Positions 46,649 to 58,921 of a DNA stretch of 64,000 nucleotides are shown here, piece by piece. The DNA comes from Symbiodinium natans (lineage: Eukaryota; Sar; Dinophyceae; Suessiales; Symbiodiniaceae). The stretch spans positions 1 to 64,000 of the forward strand of contig CAJNDS010002369.1 of NCBI GenBank assembly GCA_905221605.1, read 5' to 3'. Every line of letters begins with the position of its first letter. The first letter of the stretch is position 1. The notes beneath the pieces were generated by a model. That model was not told where the DNA came from, made no database searches, and worked only from the letters and a program-made list of their open reading frames with translations. The translations under genes and the position numbers were made by a program.

Positions 46649-48340
46649 AAATATGAACGGCGCTTCGAATGGTATTGGTGTGTGTGTGTGTCTGTTTCCA
46701 GCCCTCAATTCGACCATTCAAAATTCAATTACAAGAGCATTGTAAGGTCATCTGTGATGAACCTGTTGTCCCTGCTATGCTTTGAAACTCGCAACATCAA
46801 CTCTATTTCAAAACTCGAGCTGTTTTTTAAATATGTCGGTCCGAACTGATGCCAGAGAAATGTTGGTGGAGTCTCCAGGTTGAACAAAAGATTCTGAGGA
46901 CCAGCAGCTTTCAAAACCAAGCCTCCGATTTAAAGTTGCAGAGACTATGTCACAAGCTCCCATTCCTGAAGAGTTTTCTTGTTCCAGGACTTTCAGCATG
47001 CCTGCTGGAATCCAAGTTTAAATTCAAGATGCCTTACAATCTTGGATTTTGAATTCCGCAACTCTGGTCCAGAGGCCGGAAGGTGCGTAAAGGCCGAGCT
47101 GGCAGCTTAGGCAGAGGCCAGTATTTACATAATCTAGGCACGGGTATTACCCACCTCAAGGCTGCGGCGGGTTTAAGTTATGCACTCTGGAGGCACCATG
47201 GCAAGCAGCATACTTGGAAAACTACCTTCGTAAAATGGAACCGCCCAATGTTGGAAATGGCAAATTTGCCACTCCCAGTAGAGTTGAAAAAGAGCAACAC
47301 GCGGGCGCTGTTGCAGTTTCAACCAAAGCACGCATTTTGGAAGGCGAGCGTTTTCAAATGTTTTCAATACAAGAGGAAGAGACGTAAGTCAGAAGGGCGG
47401 GACACACGCCCATTCACAGTATCTCTGCAACAGACACATAGAAGCGATGGATAAGCACGCCAGGAGGGGGATATGACAGTGGATGCTTCAATTGGCTTAG
47501 ATAGGGTCTCAGATGTTAAAAACCGCCACGAAATTGCAACCACGTGTCAATTCTGAATTCCGCGGCGCTTGCATGAGCAGCATGCTTTTGGCCGGTGCTC
47601 TTTTGTGAATGTGGCATGGAGCCGCATGACTTCCCGGCACTCAAATTTCGGGACAGTAAGAACTGAAAGTCACGATAGACAAAATCATAGCCGTAATGCT
47701 GAGTATAATAAGAATCAAGAACACGCCCCGACGACCAAAGCAGACGGCCGAAGCGGTTTCGAAACATAAGCAAGCCATTTGGCGAGACATCGAAGCAGCG
47801 GGCAAGGAAAACCAAGCACAGGTTCCAGGAACGCCGCATCAGATTGCCCTTCAAGCAGTGACACTGCGAACTTGGCGCAGTTCAACGACGACACGATGCC
47901 TGAACGCGCAAGAGTTGCGACCAGCACTGGACCAGCACAAGCGGCGGAGCGGCAGACCCTGCTGCGTCTTCGGATGGTTGAAAGCTGCGAGCGACGCAGA
48001 AGAAAGCGGGCGAACACGGGCTCAAGATTCCCAGCGCCATGAAGTTCAAAGTCGAGGCTAGCAGCTGCTAGCACCCAAGTCCTTGACGGCGCCTGGCCCA
48101 TTCATAGACAGGCTTCCCTTGAGGCTTCGCTGCATCGCTTGAACCATAGAGCCGGCTCGCGACTACTCCGCGCTCAGGACTCAAAGCAGGATCCATGGCA
48201 GGTCGCCTCCCTGCTGGGCTTCATAGTCCTCGTCAGAATGACTCGCCAAGTCTCTGCGTCTGGCCAACACACAGCTTGTTCGCAAGCCTTCGAGAGGAAA
48301 ATGACTGCACCATTGTCTGATATTCACATCGGCTTCCCAG
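46649..48340. other. No assignable gene; one region open in several frames
   Basis: Stretch 47700-48100 is open in two plus frames and two minus frames. The plus frame containing ERQTLLRLRMVESCERRRRK at 47779-48042 looks most protein-like but is unrecognised. A GT run lies at 46679-46691. Confidence 0.35.
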
Positions 48341-48598
48341 ACCCTGTAGGACCTGCCCGAACCGCTTGGAGGAGCCGCAATCCGGTGCTGCGGGGGTTCC
48401 AAGCACGAAAAAGGTTGCACTGAAACGCCCCGCCCCGACCGGGACGTCGCCCCGGGACTCACTCAAAACCCTGGACCCAAGACGTGCGTGGTGCTGCACC
48501 AAGTGACATAAAACTTGGGTTCCGTCTGCGATGCACACGCTACACCCCGCATTGAGACAGCCCGGCTGCCGAGGCGGCACGCTCAAGCGTTTTCAATT
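48341..48598 (+). repeat. Dispersed repeat, copy 2
   Basis: Shares both outer blocks with 44124-44514 in the same order and orientation: CCCTGTAGGACC with CGCTTGGAGGAGCCGCAA on the left and GCCCGGCTGCCGAGGCGGC with CAAGCGTTTTCAATT on the right. The telomere-like insert of copy 1 is absent, so this may be closer to the ancestral form. Confidence 0.75.
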
Positions 48599-51246
48599 TT
48601 TGAATCTAAAATCAAAAAAGTCAGAAATCGTCGGATCAATATTTCGTGCGAAAAAAGCTCATCATACAACGGTTCACCGAGACTGTCACAAGATGGTCTG
48701 GCAGTGGAACCCCGGACTTTTTCACACGGTCACATAATTTAATCGCGGTGCTTTTAGGGAATGTAGCATACATGCATGTATGTATGTGTACATATTGTAC
48801 TATGCGCTATGTTATGTCGTATTTAGTTACATATCACTACAGGCACCTACTTGCCATCTGGCGGACAGCTGAGCCCACCACAGCTTCAGCATTTCCGAGT
48901 CCAGAAGACCCAGCTCTGAAGTGTCCGGAGGATGCAGGGTGATGTACTCCTGAGGCAAAGGTCCGAATTCGTGCGGCTTGTGCTCGGCTCGGGTGGTCTT
49001 GGCTGCCGGCCAGGAAGCTCATGGACACACTCCATCGCGTAAAGGAGATGCAGCCGACCTTTGGGGCACTTGAGCATTCGTAGAAATGCGGCGTTCTTGT
49101 TCGTTTAGGATCGTATCGAAACCCGAGGATGTGCGAGGGCCAGTTCTTGGGTCTGCATGTCATTGCAGTCCGCCTTTTTTTGGAGGGGGAAGATCACTTG
49201 AGAGCACATGTTGCAAATAGCATGGCAGAGCTGCGCTCTCAAGCAGGGACAGAAACTAAATAGGCTTTCTGAAGTCAGCGAATGAGGCACCATCACTTCC
49301 ATGAACCCGCCGTTCAAGAAGGTACTCATCTGCATCGGGAGCCCCAGGATACCTCTGCAAAGGGCGAGCTTAGGCAAACTACACCCCAAAATGAGCAAGT
49401 GTGACAGATGGTACTGCCTCCCATCATGAACGCCAGAATGGAGCTGATAAAGGCACCGAGCTCCACCGGAAGGCACTGGGAACAGGCGAATTGGGTGGTT
49501 GGGAACATTGCGCAGTGGAAGGGGTTTTATGACAAGGAACCTGTTAGAATGCCAGCTTCTCAAAGTTTCCATGCTGACTTCGTGCGGAAATCTCATGACA
49601 TGCTGCCTTCACCTCTGAACCTCTGAGCAGGAAGACTGGTGAGAACTTTGCACCGATACATCGAAAGGCTGCCGTCACAAGGAAGTGAAGATCGCGCAAG
49701 GGATCATGTTGTACTGCTACTGGGCTACTGAGCGACTGCCTACTGACTACTGCCTCTTCATGAGTGTCCGATAACCAAGGCCGGCACACAGGAAATGGCA
49801 AAGCCCCAGCCCGAGGCAACGTAAGAGACGAGGACAAAAGGCCAAATATACAAGGTGAACCTTGGAACCAGGCACTGATTCAAGCGATTGCGGCAAACAT
49901 CTACCATCTAAGCCCGCGGCAAAAGCTCAGGGGCTGCCTAAGCGGATTCACAAACTTGCAGTACTCTGTACATCTCTGTACTCTGATCTGCAAGAGTCTT
50001 TCAATCAACTGACATCTCACACTCAGCACCCTTTCTTTTGCGCCGTGTGCCAGCTCGACTTGACAAGCCGTTTCCTGGACTGTGAGTCCCAAACCTTGTA
50101 GAATAGGCTAGTGACAAGCCTTCTATCACAATCCAAGGCCAAGTGCTTTGGTGCTGCAAGCAGCAACGCCAGTCGAACCCTTGCTCACGTCGGTCGCTCT
50201 TTTTCATGACACGTGCGGTGCCTTCAGCTGTAGACAGGGTGCCCGTGAGGCTACGCGCCCAGGAGCTCTAGGTTGAACCGACACGGACCTCTGGCCGCCT
50301 CGCCGCCTCTGCCCGCGGCTCCAAGATCGCCGCAGATTCTGCAGCGCTCTTGGACCAGTTCTTGCCCAGCGGCGACAGCGGAAACCATGAAACGAGGATC
50401 GAAAGGCTGCCTTAAGCGCAACCGATCTGAGACAGGGCCGGTGAAGGCTCACATCTCGTAGCTCACCTTACCGAGCACATGAGTACAGCGGGCAGCTGAA
50501 CAATCTGCATCTATTAACAAGCTGCTGTGTGCTAAATGATGCTACATTGAACTCGATAGCATATTGAGCGACATGTCATACTTGTTCCAAGTGTCCAGTT
50601 CTCGCTGGATTGGAGCTGCTTCCGCGCAGGTCAGAGATGCGTCCAGAAGTTGCTGCAGCGCACCGCCTCATCTCACGTAGGCCGTCTCGGAATTTGGGGA
50701 TGGTTCCAAGCTCGGGCCTCCTTCTAGGCAGATTAACACTTGAAAGCCCCCCAAAGACGATGCTCACCATAAACGACCCCCCATGTGGCGAACACATTGC
50801 GGGTCGACTTGTGGCTACTTCTTTGGAGACGGCCCTGCGCACCGACAGGTCCAGTCTTGAAGTTTCAGAAAACAGCTCTTCATGTGCAGGACATACGTTA
50901 CACACAGCATAGCTTGAGTGAGCCGGAAACATTCCTGAGTGGTCAAGCAAGTTTCTCCGTGCACAGTTCCAGAAATGACTTGGATGGATGAGGCAAGAAG
51001 GCCTCGTACAGGGATTCGTGTAAAAAGATGACGCCACTTCGCATCACTATATTTCGCTATATGATCTCAGGCTGCCACCGCCGCACTGGAAGACACCCCA
51101 GGTGTCTTTAAACTTGTCGCGAGCCCGTGCCTCGGTGACTCTCGGCTTGAGATCTTCAACCGAAACGTCTGCGCCCTACTGGTACCAGTGCTGGTGATTT
51201 GCTTGACTCCGGGGCACAACTTTGCGCTTCTCCTCCGCTGACTCAC
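48599..51246. other. No assignable gene; exon-like pieces
   Basis: Minus frames 49326-49508 (hydrophobic LPVELGAFISSILAFMMGG), 49105-49596 and 50576-51037 could contain exons, but no family or consistent splice structure is visible. Confidence 0.35.
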
Positions 51247-51450
51247 CTTTGGCGTCCAGGAGCTTGTGTAGCAACTGATAGTTTCCACCTTCAGGTCGCT
51301 CTGCAGACTCTGCAGTAAACATGAAAACATCTGAAAGCAACGCCGAAAGACTGAGTTCGTTGCAGCCGTTCATCACGATGAGAAGGTCGTTCTCGCTCAG
51401 ACCCTCGGCAGCCTGCGCAGCTTGCCTGCGCACATGATCTCTGTTTTCCA
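51247..51450 (-). CDS. Exon(s) of a helical protein, possibly ARM/HEAT type
   Basis: The frame reads VENRDHVRRQAAQAAEGLSE, then NDLLIVMNGCNELSLSALLS, then ERPEGGNYQLLHKLLDAK, and ends at a canonical donor G|GTGAGT at 51246. A possible acceptor ACTGCAG lies inside, so it may be two exons. The regular spacing of Ala and Leu and the VRRQAAQAAEGLS pattern recall armadillo/HEAT repeats such as those of HGH1-type chaperones. That is inference from composition only. Confidence 0.35.
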
Positions 51451-52224
51451 CAGCAGAAAGTAGCAAACATTGGTTAAACATGCAGAAGGAACTTGTGTTT
51501 CTCGCGCAGGCCTTCTTGCACAAGGACGGCAGTCCCAAACAATGCTGAGACAGGAACACGAAAACCCATTTCTGCAACAATGCATGAAGCACTCTTTGTC
51601 ATCGTGCCCAATGAGTTGAGGTCATCAATATGATTCCTGCAAATGTAGGACCGTAGGACAACGATTTTTTCGACCCCAACGAAGAAAAACAACTGCACAC
51701 ATCTAGGCCAGATGTATCGGGAAGGCAGAACAGCCAGGCGCCTGTCTATCTGAGTCAGGCGATCTGGAAGACCATCCTCCAGCGAGCCGCCTTGCGGGAC
51801 TGTATGGGATGCTAATCTTGTGCTCTGCCACTGGCTCAAGGCAATCATGCTTTGCCAACACGATTGTTCATAAGCCAGTGCTATGTGGGCAAGTGTCCTG
51901 ACAGCGCATGGGCTGTCTCACAGAACCGCTCAAACGACCTCCCGGCGGTAAAATGAATAGCTCGTGTGTGCCCGCACGTGGCTGACACGCTGAGGCACAG
52001 GCCTCAACACCACCAAATGAACAGATCGTTGGGAGGAGCCATCTGCCTTTTGCCATATGGATTGCTGAAAGAAAAACGGCGCATGCGCAGGCAGCATATG
52101 ATATCCCAAGGAGGTGATAGGCCTCGCCATCCTGCTGTGAAGGCTTTGGTCTCGGGCGCCCTGTCAAAGTTCAGAGTTGTGACACTTTTTATGACAACTC
52201 TGGGCCCCAAGTATATAGTCAGAC

Positions 52225-52383
52225 AAAGTCTTTGAACCTTTGAAGTACAGCGAAGCCACCCAGCTCGCTCAGCGGCACGCGTTTGGAGCCGTCCTCATAC
52301 CAGCTGCTGGAATGAGAGCCTCTCACATACCGCACCGTTGATGCCTTGCCCCACTCGTGGTTGATAGATGCGTGCTGTGCTTG
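52225..52383 (-). CDS. Probable exon of an unidentified protein
   Basis: Between acceptor TTGCAG and donor GTCTGA the frame reads QAQHASINHEWGKASTVRYV, then RGSHSSSWYEDGSKRVPLSE, then LGGFAVLQRFKDF. Fifty-three codons of balanced composition without stop suggest an exon. No domain is recognised, and neighbouring exons were not found. Confidence 0.35.
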
Positions 52384-53374
52384 CTGCAAGGAGAAACGGC
52401 GGCCCAAGCGACGCACGCGCACGCACACGCTCTTACGCTGACGCTTCTGCCTTCTTGCTCGGCCGGTGCTGATTCACCTGCCCAAGGCCATCATAAGGCG
52501 TTGCTTGTGCCGTCACTTTTCTTTGGAATCTACAGCTGAAGCAATGCTGAAGCCTTCCGAAATCATCAGCTGCACTCCAGACTCGGCAAGCAGGCGTCCA
52601 AGCGGTACCGACGTGCCCCCAGTTGCCTTAGCGTGTTCACCCTGGAGTGACTATCCCTAATAAGGCCCGAAACCTACCTCGAGAGGCTATCCAGCCGCCT
52701 TTCCGTGAGCGGCACGTGATTTTCATATTTGCCGCCTTTCCTTTTCGATGCCCAGACATGGCCGTCACGGCAGCATTGCGTGTGGTTCCTGTGAAGTAAG
52801 ACTAAATAAGACGCTGCCTGCACTCAGCCTTGTCTACAGTACTAGGGGGGCCCCTTCAAGCCCCTTCAAACTGTTGGAATCTGTTGGGTCCGAAACTCCA
52901 CAACGCAACTTTGGCTTTGGCCATGCTGCGCCGAAGCTGGGCCCGCGAGCGAACTTCAGCCGCGCCAGCTCCAAAGAAACCTGGCCGTCTGCGCACAAAG
53001 CATGTCTCTGCACACCAGGATCCCCAGCAGGTCGGGCCTTGGCATCATCAATTGAGTCGTGACCATCTTCTCGACGCATCTTTCTTTTGAGAATGGCGTT
53101 GCTCAGTCCTCCACAGACTGCAGCAGGATGCAGGGTTTTTTAAACGTTCCGGGTTTGCGCGTGTCCTTCTCCGGCTCGGGGAATTCTTGTTGTTGGGTGA
53201 GCTTTGGAATTGGGCCTGAAAATTTCGCGGTGCCACAAACTATAAAGAGGCACACAACCCCAAAGGATCGTTTTCTCCGGCAAGCGCTGTCGCCTCTGGA
53301 AAAGAAAACGTAGTAAAGCAGGAGAGGCCATCAATGCCGATGCTTCGGCGTCGACGACAAACTGGAAACCACAA

Positions 53375-53735
53375 CGGCCGAATCGGTAACCAGAACGGCT
53401 GAATCAGAAACCGGACCTGATTCGGAAACCAGAACAAGAAGTCGGAAACCAGGCCAGAGTGTCTGAATCAGAAACCAGGATGGCGGAATCGGAAACCGAA
53501 ACGGGAAAACCGGAAACCAGGACGGATGATTCTGAAACTGGCACTTTCTTATTCGGAAACCGCCAGACGGCTGATTCGGAAACCGGGAAACGGCGGATTC
53601 GGAAACCGGCAAATGGCTGATTCGGAGATCGGCAAACAGATATATCGGAAAACGCAAAATCGCTGAATCAGAAACTGGGAAACGGATGATTGGGAAACCA
53701 GTAAACGGATGATTCGGAAACCGGGAAAGCCATCA
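53375..53735 (+). repeat. Degenerate minisatellite, unit about 24 bp (GATTCGGAAACCGG core)
   Basis: About fourteen diverged copies of GGCTGATTCGGAAACCGGGA-like units in tandem. The related array at 54340-54522 lies on the opposite strand. The long minus-strand frame here (Ser/Phe/Pro/Arg-rich) is a consequence of the repeat. Confidence 0.85.
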
Positions 53736-54179
53736 CTTTGAGACTGAAAAACGGCAAGAGCTCGATTTGTACAATCTTTACTCGTGCCTCAAGAGGGCGC
53801 CTCAGTATGGCTGATAGGCAACCCTGAACGCTAAACCCTAAACTTCTTCTACTTCGAATTCTCTTTTGAGCCAGTGTCCGGGACTGAAAAGGATTTGGGT
53901 GCACACTCCAGCTTATGGGAGTTGGTCCAAGCTTCAGGCGTTGCAAGACATCAGGGCTCGTCACGCAGCAGAGCTTTGGGACTCTGGGCTTCTCAGCATC
54001 AACTTTACATCATTACGTGTTAAGCCTTTAAGGCAACTTTAAGGGCTTTGAGGATCTTCGGCGTGCACTCCTTGGGCTCCTCGGCCGAAGGTTTGAAGTA
54101 ACGCGGGGCCCCGGTATTCTCTCGTTTGCTTTTTCATGCGCTGGCAAACTGCACGAGGTTAAGCTCCACCCCACACTGT

Positions 54180-54316
54180 GCCCCACACCCTCCCCCACCC
54201 CCCCTCCCCCCACCCCACCCCACCCCCACCCCACTCCCACCCCCACCCCACCCCCACCCCACCCCCACCCCACCCCCACCCCAACCCCCACCCCCGCACC
54301 CACCCCCGCACCCACC
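54180..54316 (+). repeat. CCCCAC minisatellite, G-rich on the minus strand
   Basis: About 137 bp of CCCCAC and CCCCCAC units. The minus strand is a series of GGGG/GGGGG runs every 5-6 bp, with strong G-quadruplex potential. Gly/Val-rich frames on that strand are artefacts. Confidence 0.95.
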
Positions 54317-54339
54317 ATGCAGCAGGTTTCTGCGTCGCA

Positions 54340-54522
54340 GCTCCTGATGCGCAGTTTCTGATTTGCGCGGGTTTTTGATGCGCAGTTTCTTCGCAATTTC
54401 CGAATCGAGCTGGTTTCTCATGCGCGGGTTTTGGATTCGCGCGGGTTTCTGATGCGCAGTTTCGGATTCGCGGCTAGTTTCTGAATCACAGCTGCTGATT
54501 CGCAGCTTCTGATTCATAGGAC
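54340..54522 (-). repeat. Minisatellite related to 53375-53735, inverted
   Basis: On the minus strand it reads GAATCAGAAGCTGCGAATCA and further GAATCNGAAACNNGCG units, the same GAATCxGAAACC core as the array 600 bp away but in opposite orientation. The two arrays flank the CCCCAC tract. Confidence 0.8.
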
Positions 54523-54904
54523 AGTTGCTGCGTTTTTGCATGATCGATGCTTCGGACCACAAACCGCGGCAAACACTATGCCTGTAACCGTTCTCAAACG
54601 TTTCAGAAGCGGACTCAATTCGTCGAAAGCTCTGGTACGAGTACAAACAAGATGACACGCGCGAAACACTGTCATGTAAAGACCGATGTGAACGGTTTGC
54701 ATGCACCAACAGGCGCCGCCTCACACCACAAAAAGGCCTATCCTTGAAGCCCCGGCAAAAACCCTCTCACGATTTCACGAGACATGCGACTCTCGCTTGT
54801 TGGAGCTTCCTTCCTGCTAAGCTTTGTCGACATGGCCAGCCGCGAGGGTGAGGATACAGAAGGACCTGCAAGCTGCTTTTAAGATTTTATAAGATTTTAA
54901 GAGG

Positions 54905-57432
54905 TTACAGTAGGGCCTTCAGTAGGGGCTCAGGGAGAGATCTCAAATCCTTTTCGCGTTCGGGGTGACCAACCAGCTCACGCATGAATGCGGCACCAGG
55001 AGCAGTGTCGATGACACGCTCGTGAACCAGCTGCAGTGCCTTTAGATCACTCCTTAGCTTCTGCACACGGTCTTTCTCTACAGAAACTCCATGAAAACCT
55101 CTCGACTTCTGAAGGTCTATGGCATCTATGGCGCAGGGATGATGTGGATACTCTTTCTTGAAGCCCAAAAAACATCCTAGAACCCCTCGAAACCCTGCAC
55201 ACACCCCTAGTGCTTGTGACGGTGCCCTTTCTTGTCCAAAAGAAAAGTCCCAGCAGCTCCAAGGAGTGACCGACCAGGATCGACTGCCGACTTAGCAGCT
55301 CCTGCGCAGAGACTTCAACCTCGAGGTTATGCAAAGGATCCTCCCTGACAACCCCCCCCCCCCTGTCTGTAATGGCATTATCAGAGGGCCACCTCAGAAA
55401 CGGTTTCAGGTCCAAAATGGCGCAAGCGCGCCACCCCTCTTCCCGTGAGCTCCTGCAACCGCTTCTGGACATCGCTGAGCTTCACCTCGGGGAGGTAACA
55501 GCTCAGCGCTGTTGTGAACTCTTGAAGAGGAAGTTGCAGGCTTGTGAACTGCGGACCCATGGGCTGGAGGAATGGCTACGAAAGTTCCTTGGGCCAGGTC
55601 TGGCCCATTCACATTTAAGAGCTCTGAACTCTAAGCACGCACATCAAAGCTGTTAAGACGATTGCACAGGCTAGAGCAGAGCTTCATTCAGCTTGTTGTG
55701 CGCTGCGATATAACATCGAGTGCGCATTCGCTTTTGCCAAAACCGTACCGCGAGCAACCCCAAACCCTTAGCCGCTAAAGCTCAAGCTTTCCAGCTGCAA
55801 CCCAGAGCTTCGGGGGTCTGGGCCGAGAAGCATCCACACCTTCGAGCGTCTCCTGTGCGGCGTCATTTTTGGTCTTCGGGCGGATGCTCTACATGAACAG
55901 GGTTCTTTCTGATAAGCCAGCGCAATTCGTTCGCGGAAAATGGAAAAACTTTGAGAGATCCAGAGATCCTTGAGGCTCCCAGCAGCTGTCCTTGGTGATT
56001 CCACTGTACTGAGTAACGTAGTCCGTGATGGGCTCATCCGGCAGCACGTACGTGTCATACAAGACTTCATCTCCACCTCGGAAACTGCTCCCATGACATT
56101 GAATGACCCAGCCTCACCACAAGTTGTGCAAAAGCTTTTGGGACGTGACTGCTCAACTCCAGGCTGAGAAACATAGACTTGACAGCCGCCCACGGCCACT
56201 TCCGGACTTCAGGTCTTTTGGTAGTTTTAGTGTATACAGTGTGTATACTTACTCAAAGCACAACCGCCACCAGGTACCCAGCTACGCCAGCTACGCGTTA
56301 CTTTCCAAAAGCCCCCCCCCCCCATGCACGAGATGTACGACAATGTACGAGTACACGAGTACCCCCTGAAGGCCCTGAAAGCCCTGAGAAGATGATTTCT
56401 TCCTCTGCTCTACAACCCGTAGGACCGTAGGACTCCAGGCCTACCAGGGAGACGCGCGCTAAGGCGAGTCCCGAGGCCGTCCTCAGCCGCAAGATGCCAC
56501 AATGCACATGATAGCGACATTTCATGAATTTCATGATGGAGAATTCCGGGACTGTCGTGCAGAGCGGCATGACCATCTCGCAGTCGATGGCCACAAGGTG
56601 CTTTGCCTGAGCACGCGAGGAGGTGGTAAATTGCTACTGTAAGGCTGCAAGGCTGTAAGGCTCTCCTCTACATAACAACTGCGTCATGCTGCGGGCATGA
56701 GACGTCCGGATCCAAACTACCTTCAGCATCACCAGCAGGCTCAGAAGCAGGTGGCCCTGCAATGGTGGTGGCATGTAGCTCACAAATGTTCGCAAGATTG
56801 CCAGCTGATGCCAGCGGCAGCTGCAGCACTTTTGGCTTTTTCAGCACACCTCTCACTCGAACAGTGTCGGGGGCCAATGACGGGATGCCTAATGCGACGC
56901 CCGGAGTCAGAGTTTGAGCATGAGATAGACAGGGTGCAGAAGGGTGAAAGGTGAGGAGCACGAGCTCCGAAACACGAGCCACAGCTGTCACCTACAGCAG
57001 AAGAGCCTAACAGCATGTGGAAGACACAGTCGGAGTTGCCTTCTTCCCGTTCCCGGTCAGGGAGCTCAATCCACCCCGGCGTGCTGCCTTGGTGCGAAGA
57101 ACGTGACATGAGCCGACACACGGGCAAAGCTGGCAAGTCACGGCGCAGCTGATGCCAAGTCCACTACATCGGCTCCGGTCCGGATAGCTACTCCGACTGC
57201 GCGCTTCTTCAGAGGCAAGGTAGTCCTTGATTGGTGGCTTCGGTTCGCTTGCACCTGTCCAATCACGGAGGCTTGAGTGAAACTGATATCGCACGGCAGC
57301 GCTAGTTTCAAGCGCAAGGTTGCAGAATCCCAGCGAAAATGCGGCGCCTGGCAAAGTCACAGGTTTTGGCTGACCCTGTTTTTTCTTTGCCACTGTGGGT
57401 TTGGCTCTTGCCGCCAGCAGAGACAGGAGCAT
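54905..57432 (-). CDS. DEDDh RNA exonuclease, REXO family, multi-exon
   Basis: Exonuclease motifs run in order on the minus strand. 56574-56606: AKHLVAIDCEM (Exo I, D-x-E). 56441-56481: TASGLALARVSLVG. 55991-56076: DEVLYDTYVLPDEPITDYVT and QYSGITK. 55841-55888: SIRPKTKNDAAQETLE. 55255-55301: ELLSRQSILVGHSLE. 54982-55049 (or on to a stop at 54905): DLKALQLVHERVIDTA (Exo II/III Asp). This is the REXO1/REXO4/ISG20 type, which trims 3' ends of structured RNAs such as rRNA precursors and snRNAs in the nucleus. Introns after 56441 and 55255 begin GC, and the one after 55991 begins GA, all preserving phase. The join between the first two exons is two bases off under GT-AG. The final H-D...D-A motif was not found. 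Probable 5' exons: 57432 downwards (MLLSLLAARAKPTVAKKKQG), near 57010-57090 (WIELPDREREEGNSDCVFHM) and 56671-56877. Confidence 0.8.
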
Positions 57433-58573
57433 GCGAGAACCTGCCTGGGCTCGAGGCTTTAAGGGGTTAATTTCCCAGTAGCGTCACCCCCAATAGACCC
57501 CAAAGCGCTCGAATCCATAGCCTTAGTATAGGACCTTGGGGCCATGGGAACCACCCAAAACGGTACCCTCAGTTTCGGAAACCCTCTTTTGTTTTGCTCA
57601 GGGTTGGTTAGGGCTTGGGTTCTTAGTTTGCCATTGCTGACACATGCAACTGCAACGGAGTGCCAAGTCACGTCTGTTGCTCCCTGGTCTTTGGGGAAGT
57701 GCTCCACTTCACCAGAGGTCTTCATGGCAACCTCACAGCATCAGCGATGTGAAACGGATGGGTTTTATGACGGACACACCCCAGCCAAATGGTTGGTAGC
57801 CGGTTGATCAAGGAAGACAGGCCACACGGTGGTTTCCTTGTAGTAGAGAGGAGAGGAACGGTGCCGAGGCAGGTCGGTTCAGCACCACCGCGCCTTAGAT
57901 CTTTCTAGACTGGGACCACTGAGAAGTGCACCTTTGAAGCTCATCGAGAAGTTGGAGGGAGTGATGCAAGGGAAGGGGGGCTGTGTCAAACTAGCATATC
58001 AATGTGCATCAAGGGATCATACTTCAGACAGCGTCTACTGCAGCGAACAAACACCGTTGGTGCCGGAACATCTCTCACTAGCATCAAGAAACAGACAAAG
58101 CCGTGATGAGCAACAGGGGACTGCCCTGCCTGAAACAGGAACCAGGAACACCATCAAACACCTGTAAGACAGCCTGAGACTGTGTAGTGCCTTTGTTCGT
58201 TGCTTCGTTTACTGTATAATACTGTATACATTGCCTTGCAGATCCTTGCAGTCTAAGCGCTTTCGAGGCATGGAAGGAGAACAACCCGACAGCATTTCAC
58301 GAGGTTCATGCCGCGAATGCAAAGCCAGCGCGGGTTCTCACCATACCTTTGCTCAAAGACAATTGGGTTCTGTATGTCCCTCCGGCATGACGAGCACTGC
58401 ATTTTCCCTAGGACTGCATTGCCGCAGCTTCAACCACAGCAGCTGAGGACGCGTCTGCTCCTGAGCAGTCAATGACGAATCATGGCCAATCTATGCCAAG
58501 CTTCTCTGAATCTTGGCCAAGAAGTGCTGCTTAGCAGAATCTAACAGATATTGATATGGTCAGTCGCACGACA
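57433..58573. other. Intergenic, no gene seen
   Basis: Short frames only, none with a domain. Nothing else recognisable. Confidence 0.5.
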
Positions 58574-58921
58574 TTATTGACAAGAGGCTGTGAAAATGCG
58601 AAGCAGCAAATTCTGAACATCCGCCAAAGTGGGGCAGTAGGTGCCGCCAGGGTTGACATCCACCCCAAGAGACTGCAGATGTTTCCGCTTCTTCGGACGC
58701 GCGAGCTCCTCGGATCCAAATCCCACAGAGGGTTTTGGCAAGCTGTTCGCACTTCCCAGCTCCAAGCCCTGATGAGGCCCCAAATTGGCCCCAAAGATGT
58801 GCAGAGCGAACGCATGGCTTGGTTGTGCCAAGATGCCCAACCTTGGATGTCTCTCGGATAGACAATACAGTGCCGGTTGGATGGGCAGGTTCTGCATGCA
58901 CGCGTCTATCATAAGGTCCAA
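58574..58921 (-). CDS. Hypothetical protein frame (115 codons)
   Basis: Reads PRLGILAQPSHAFALHIFGA, later ELARPKKRKHLQSLGVDVNP, and ends TLADVQNLLLRIFTASCQ followed by a stop. It has balanced composition with a basic patch. A second minus frame overlaps it (58560-59024), so the choice of frame is uncertain. It may be a 3' exon of a gene extending upstream. No domain recognised. Confidence 0.3.
   Translation of the reverse strand: MDLMIDACMQNLPIQPALYCLSERHPRLGILAQPSHAFALHIFGANLGPHQGLELGSANSLPKPSVGFGSEELARPKKRKHLQSLGVDVNPGGTYCPTLADVQNLLLRIFTASCQ

Noticed and set aside
53331-53657. 108-codon minus frame rich in Phe/Pro/Ser
   Set aside because: It is a translation of the GATTCGGAAACC minisatellite.
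54126-54724. Gly/Val-rich minus frame of 196 codons
   Set aside because: It is a product of the CCCCAC array and the adjacent minisatellite.
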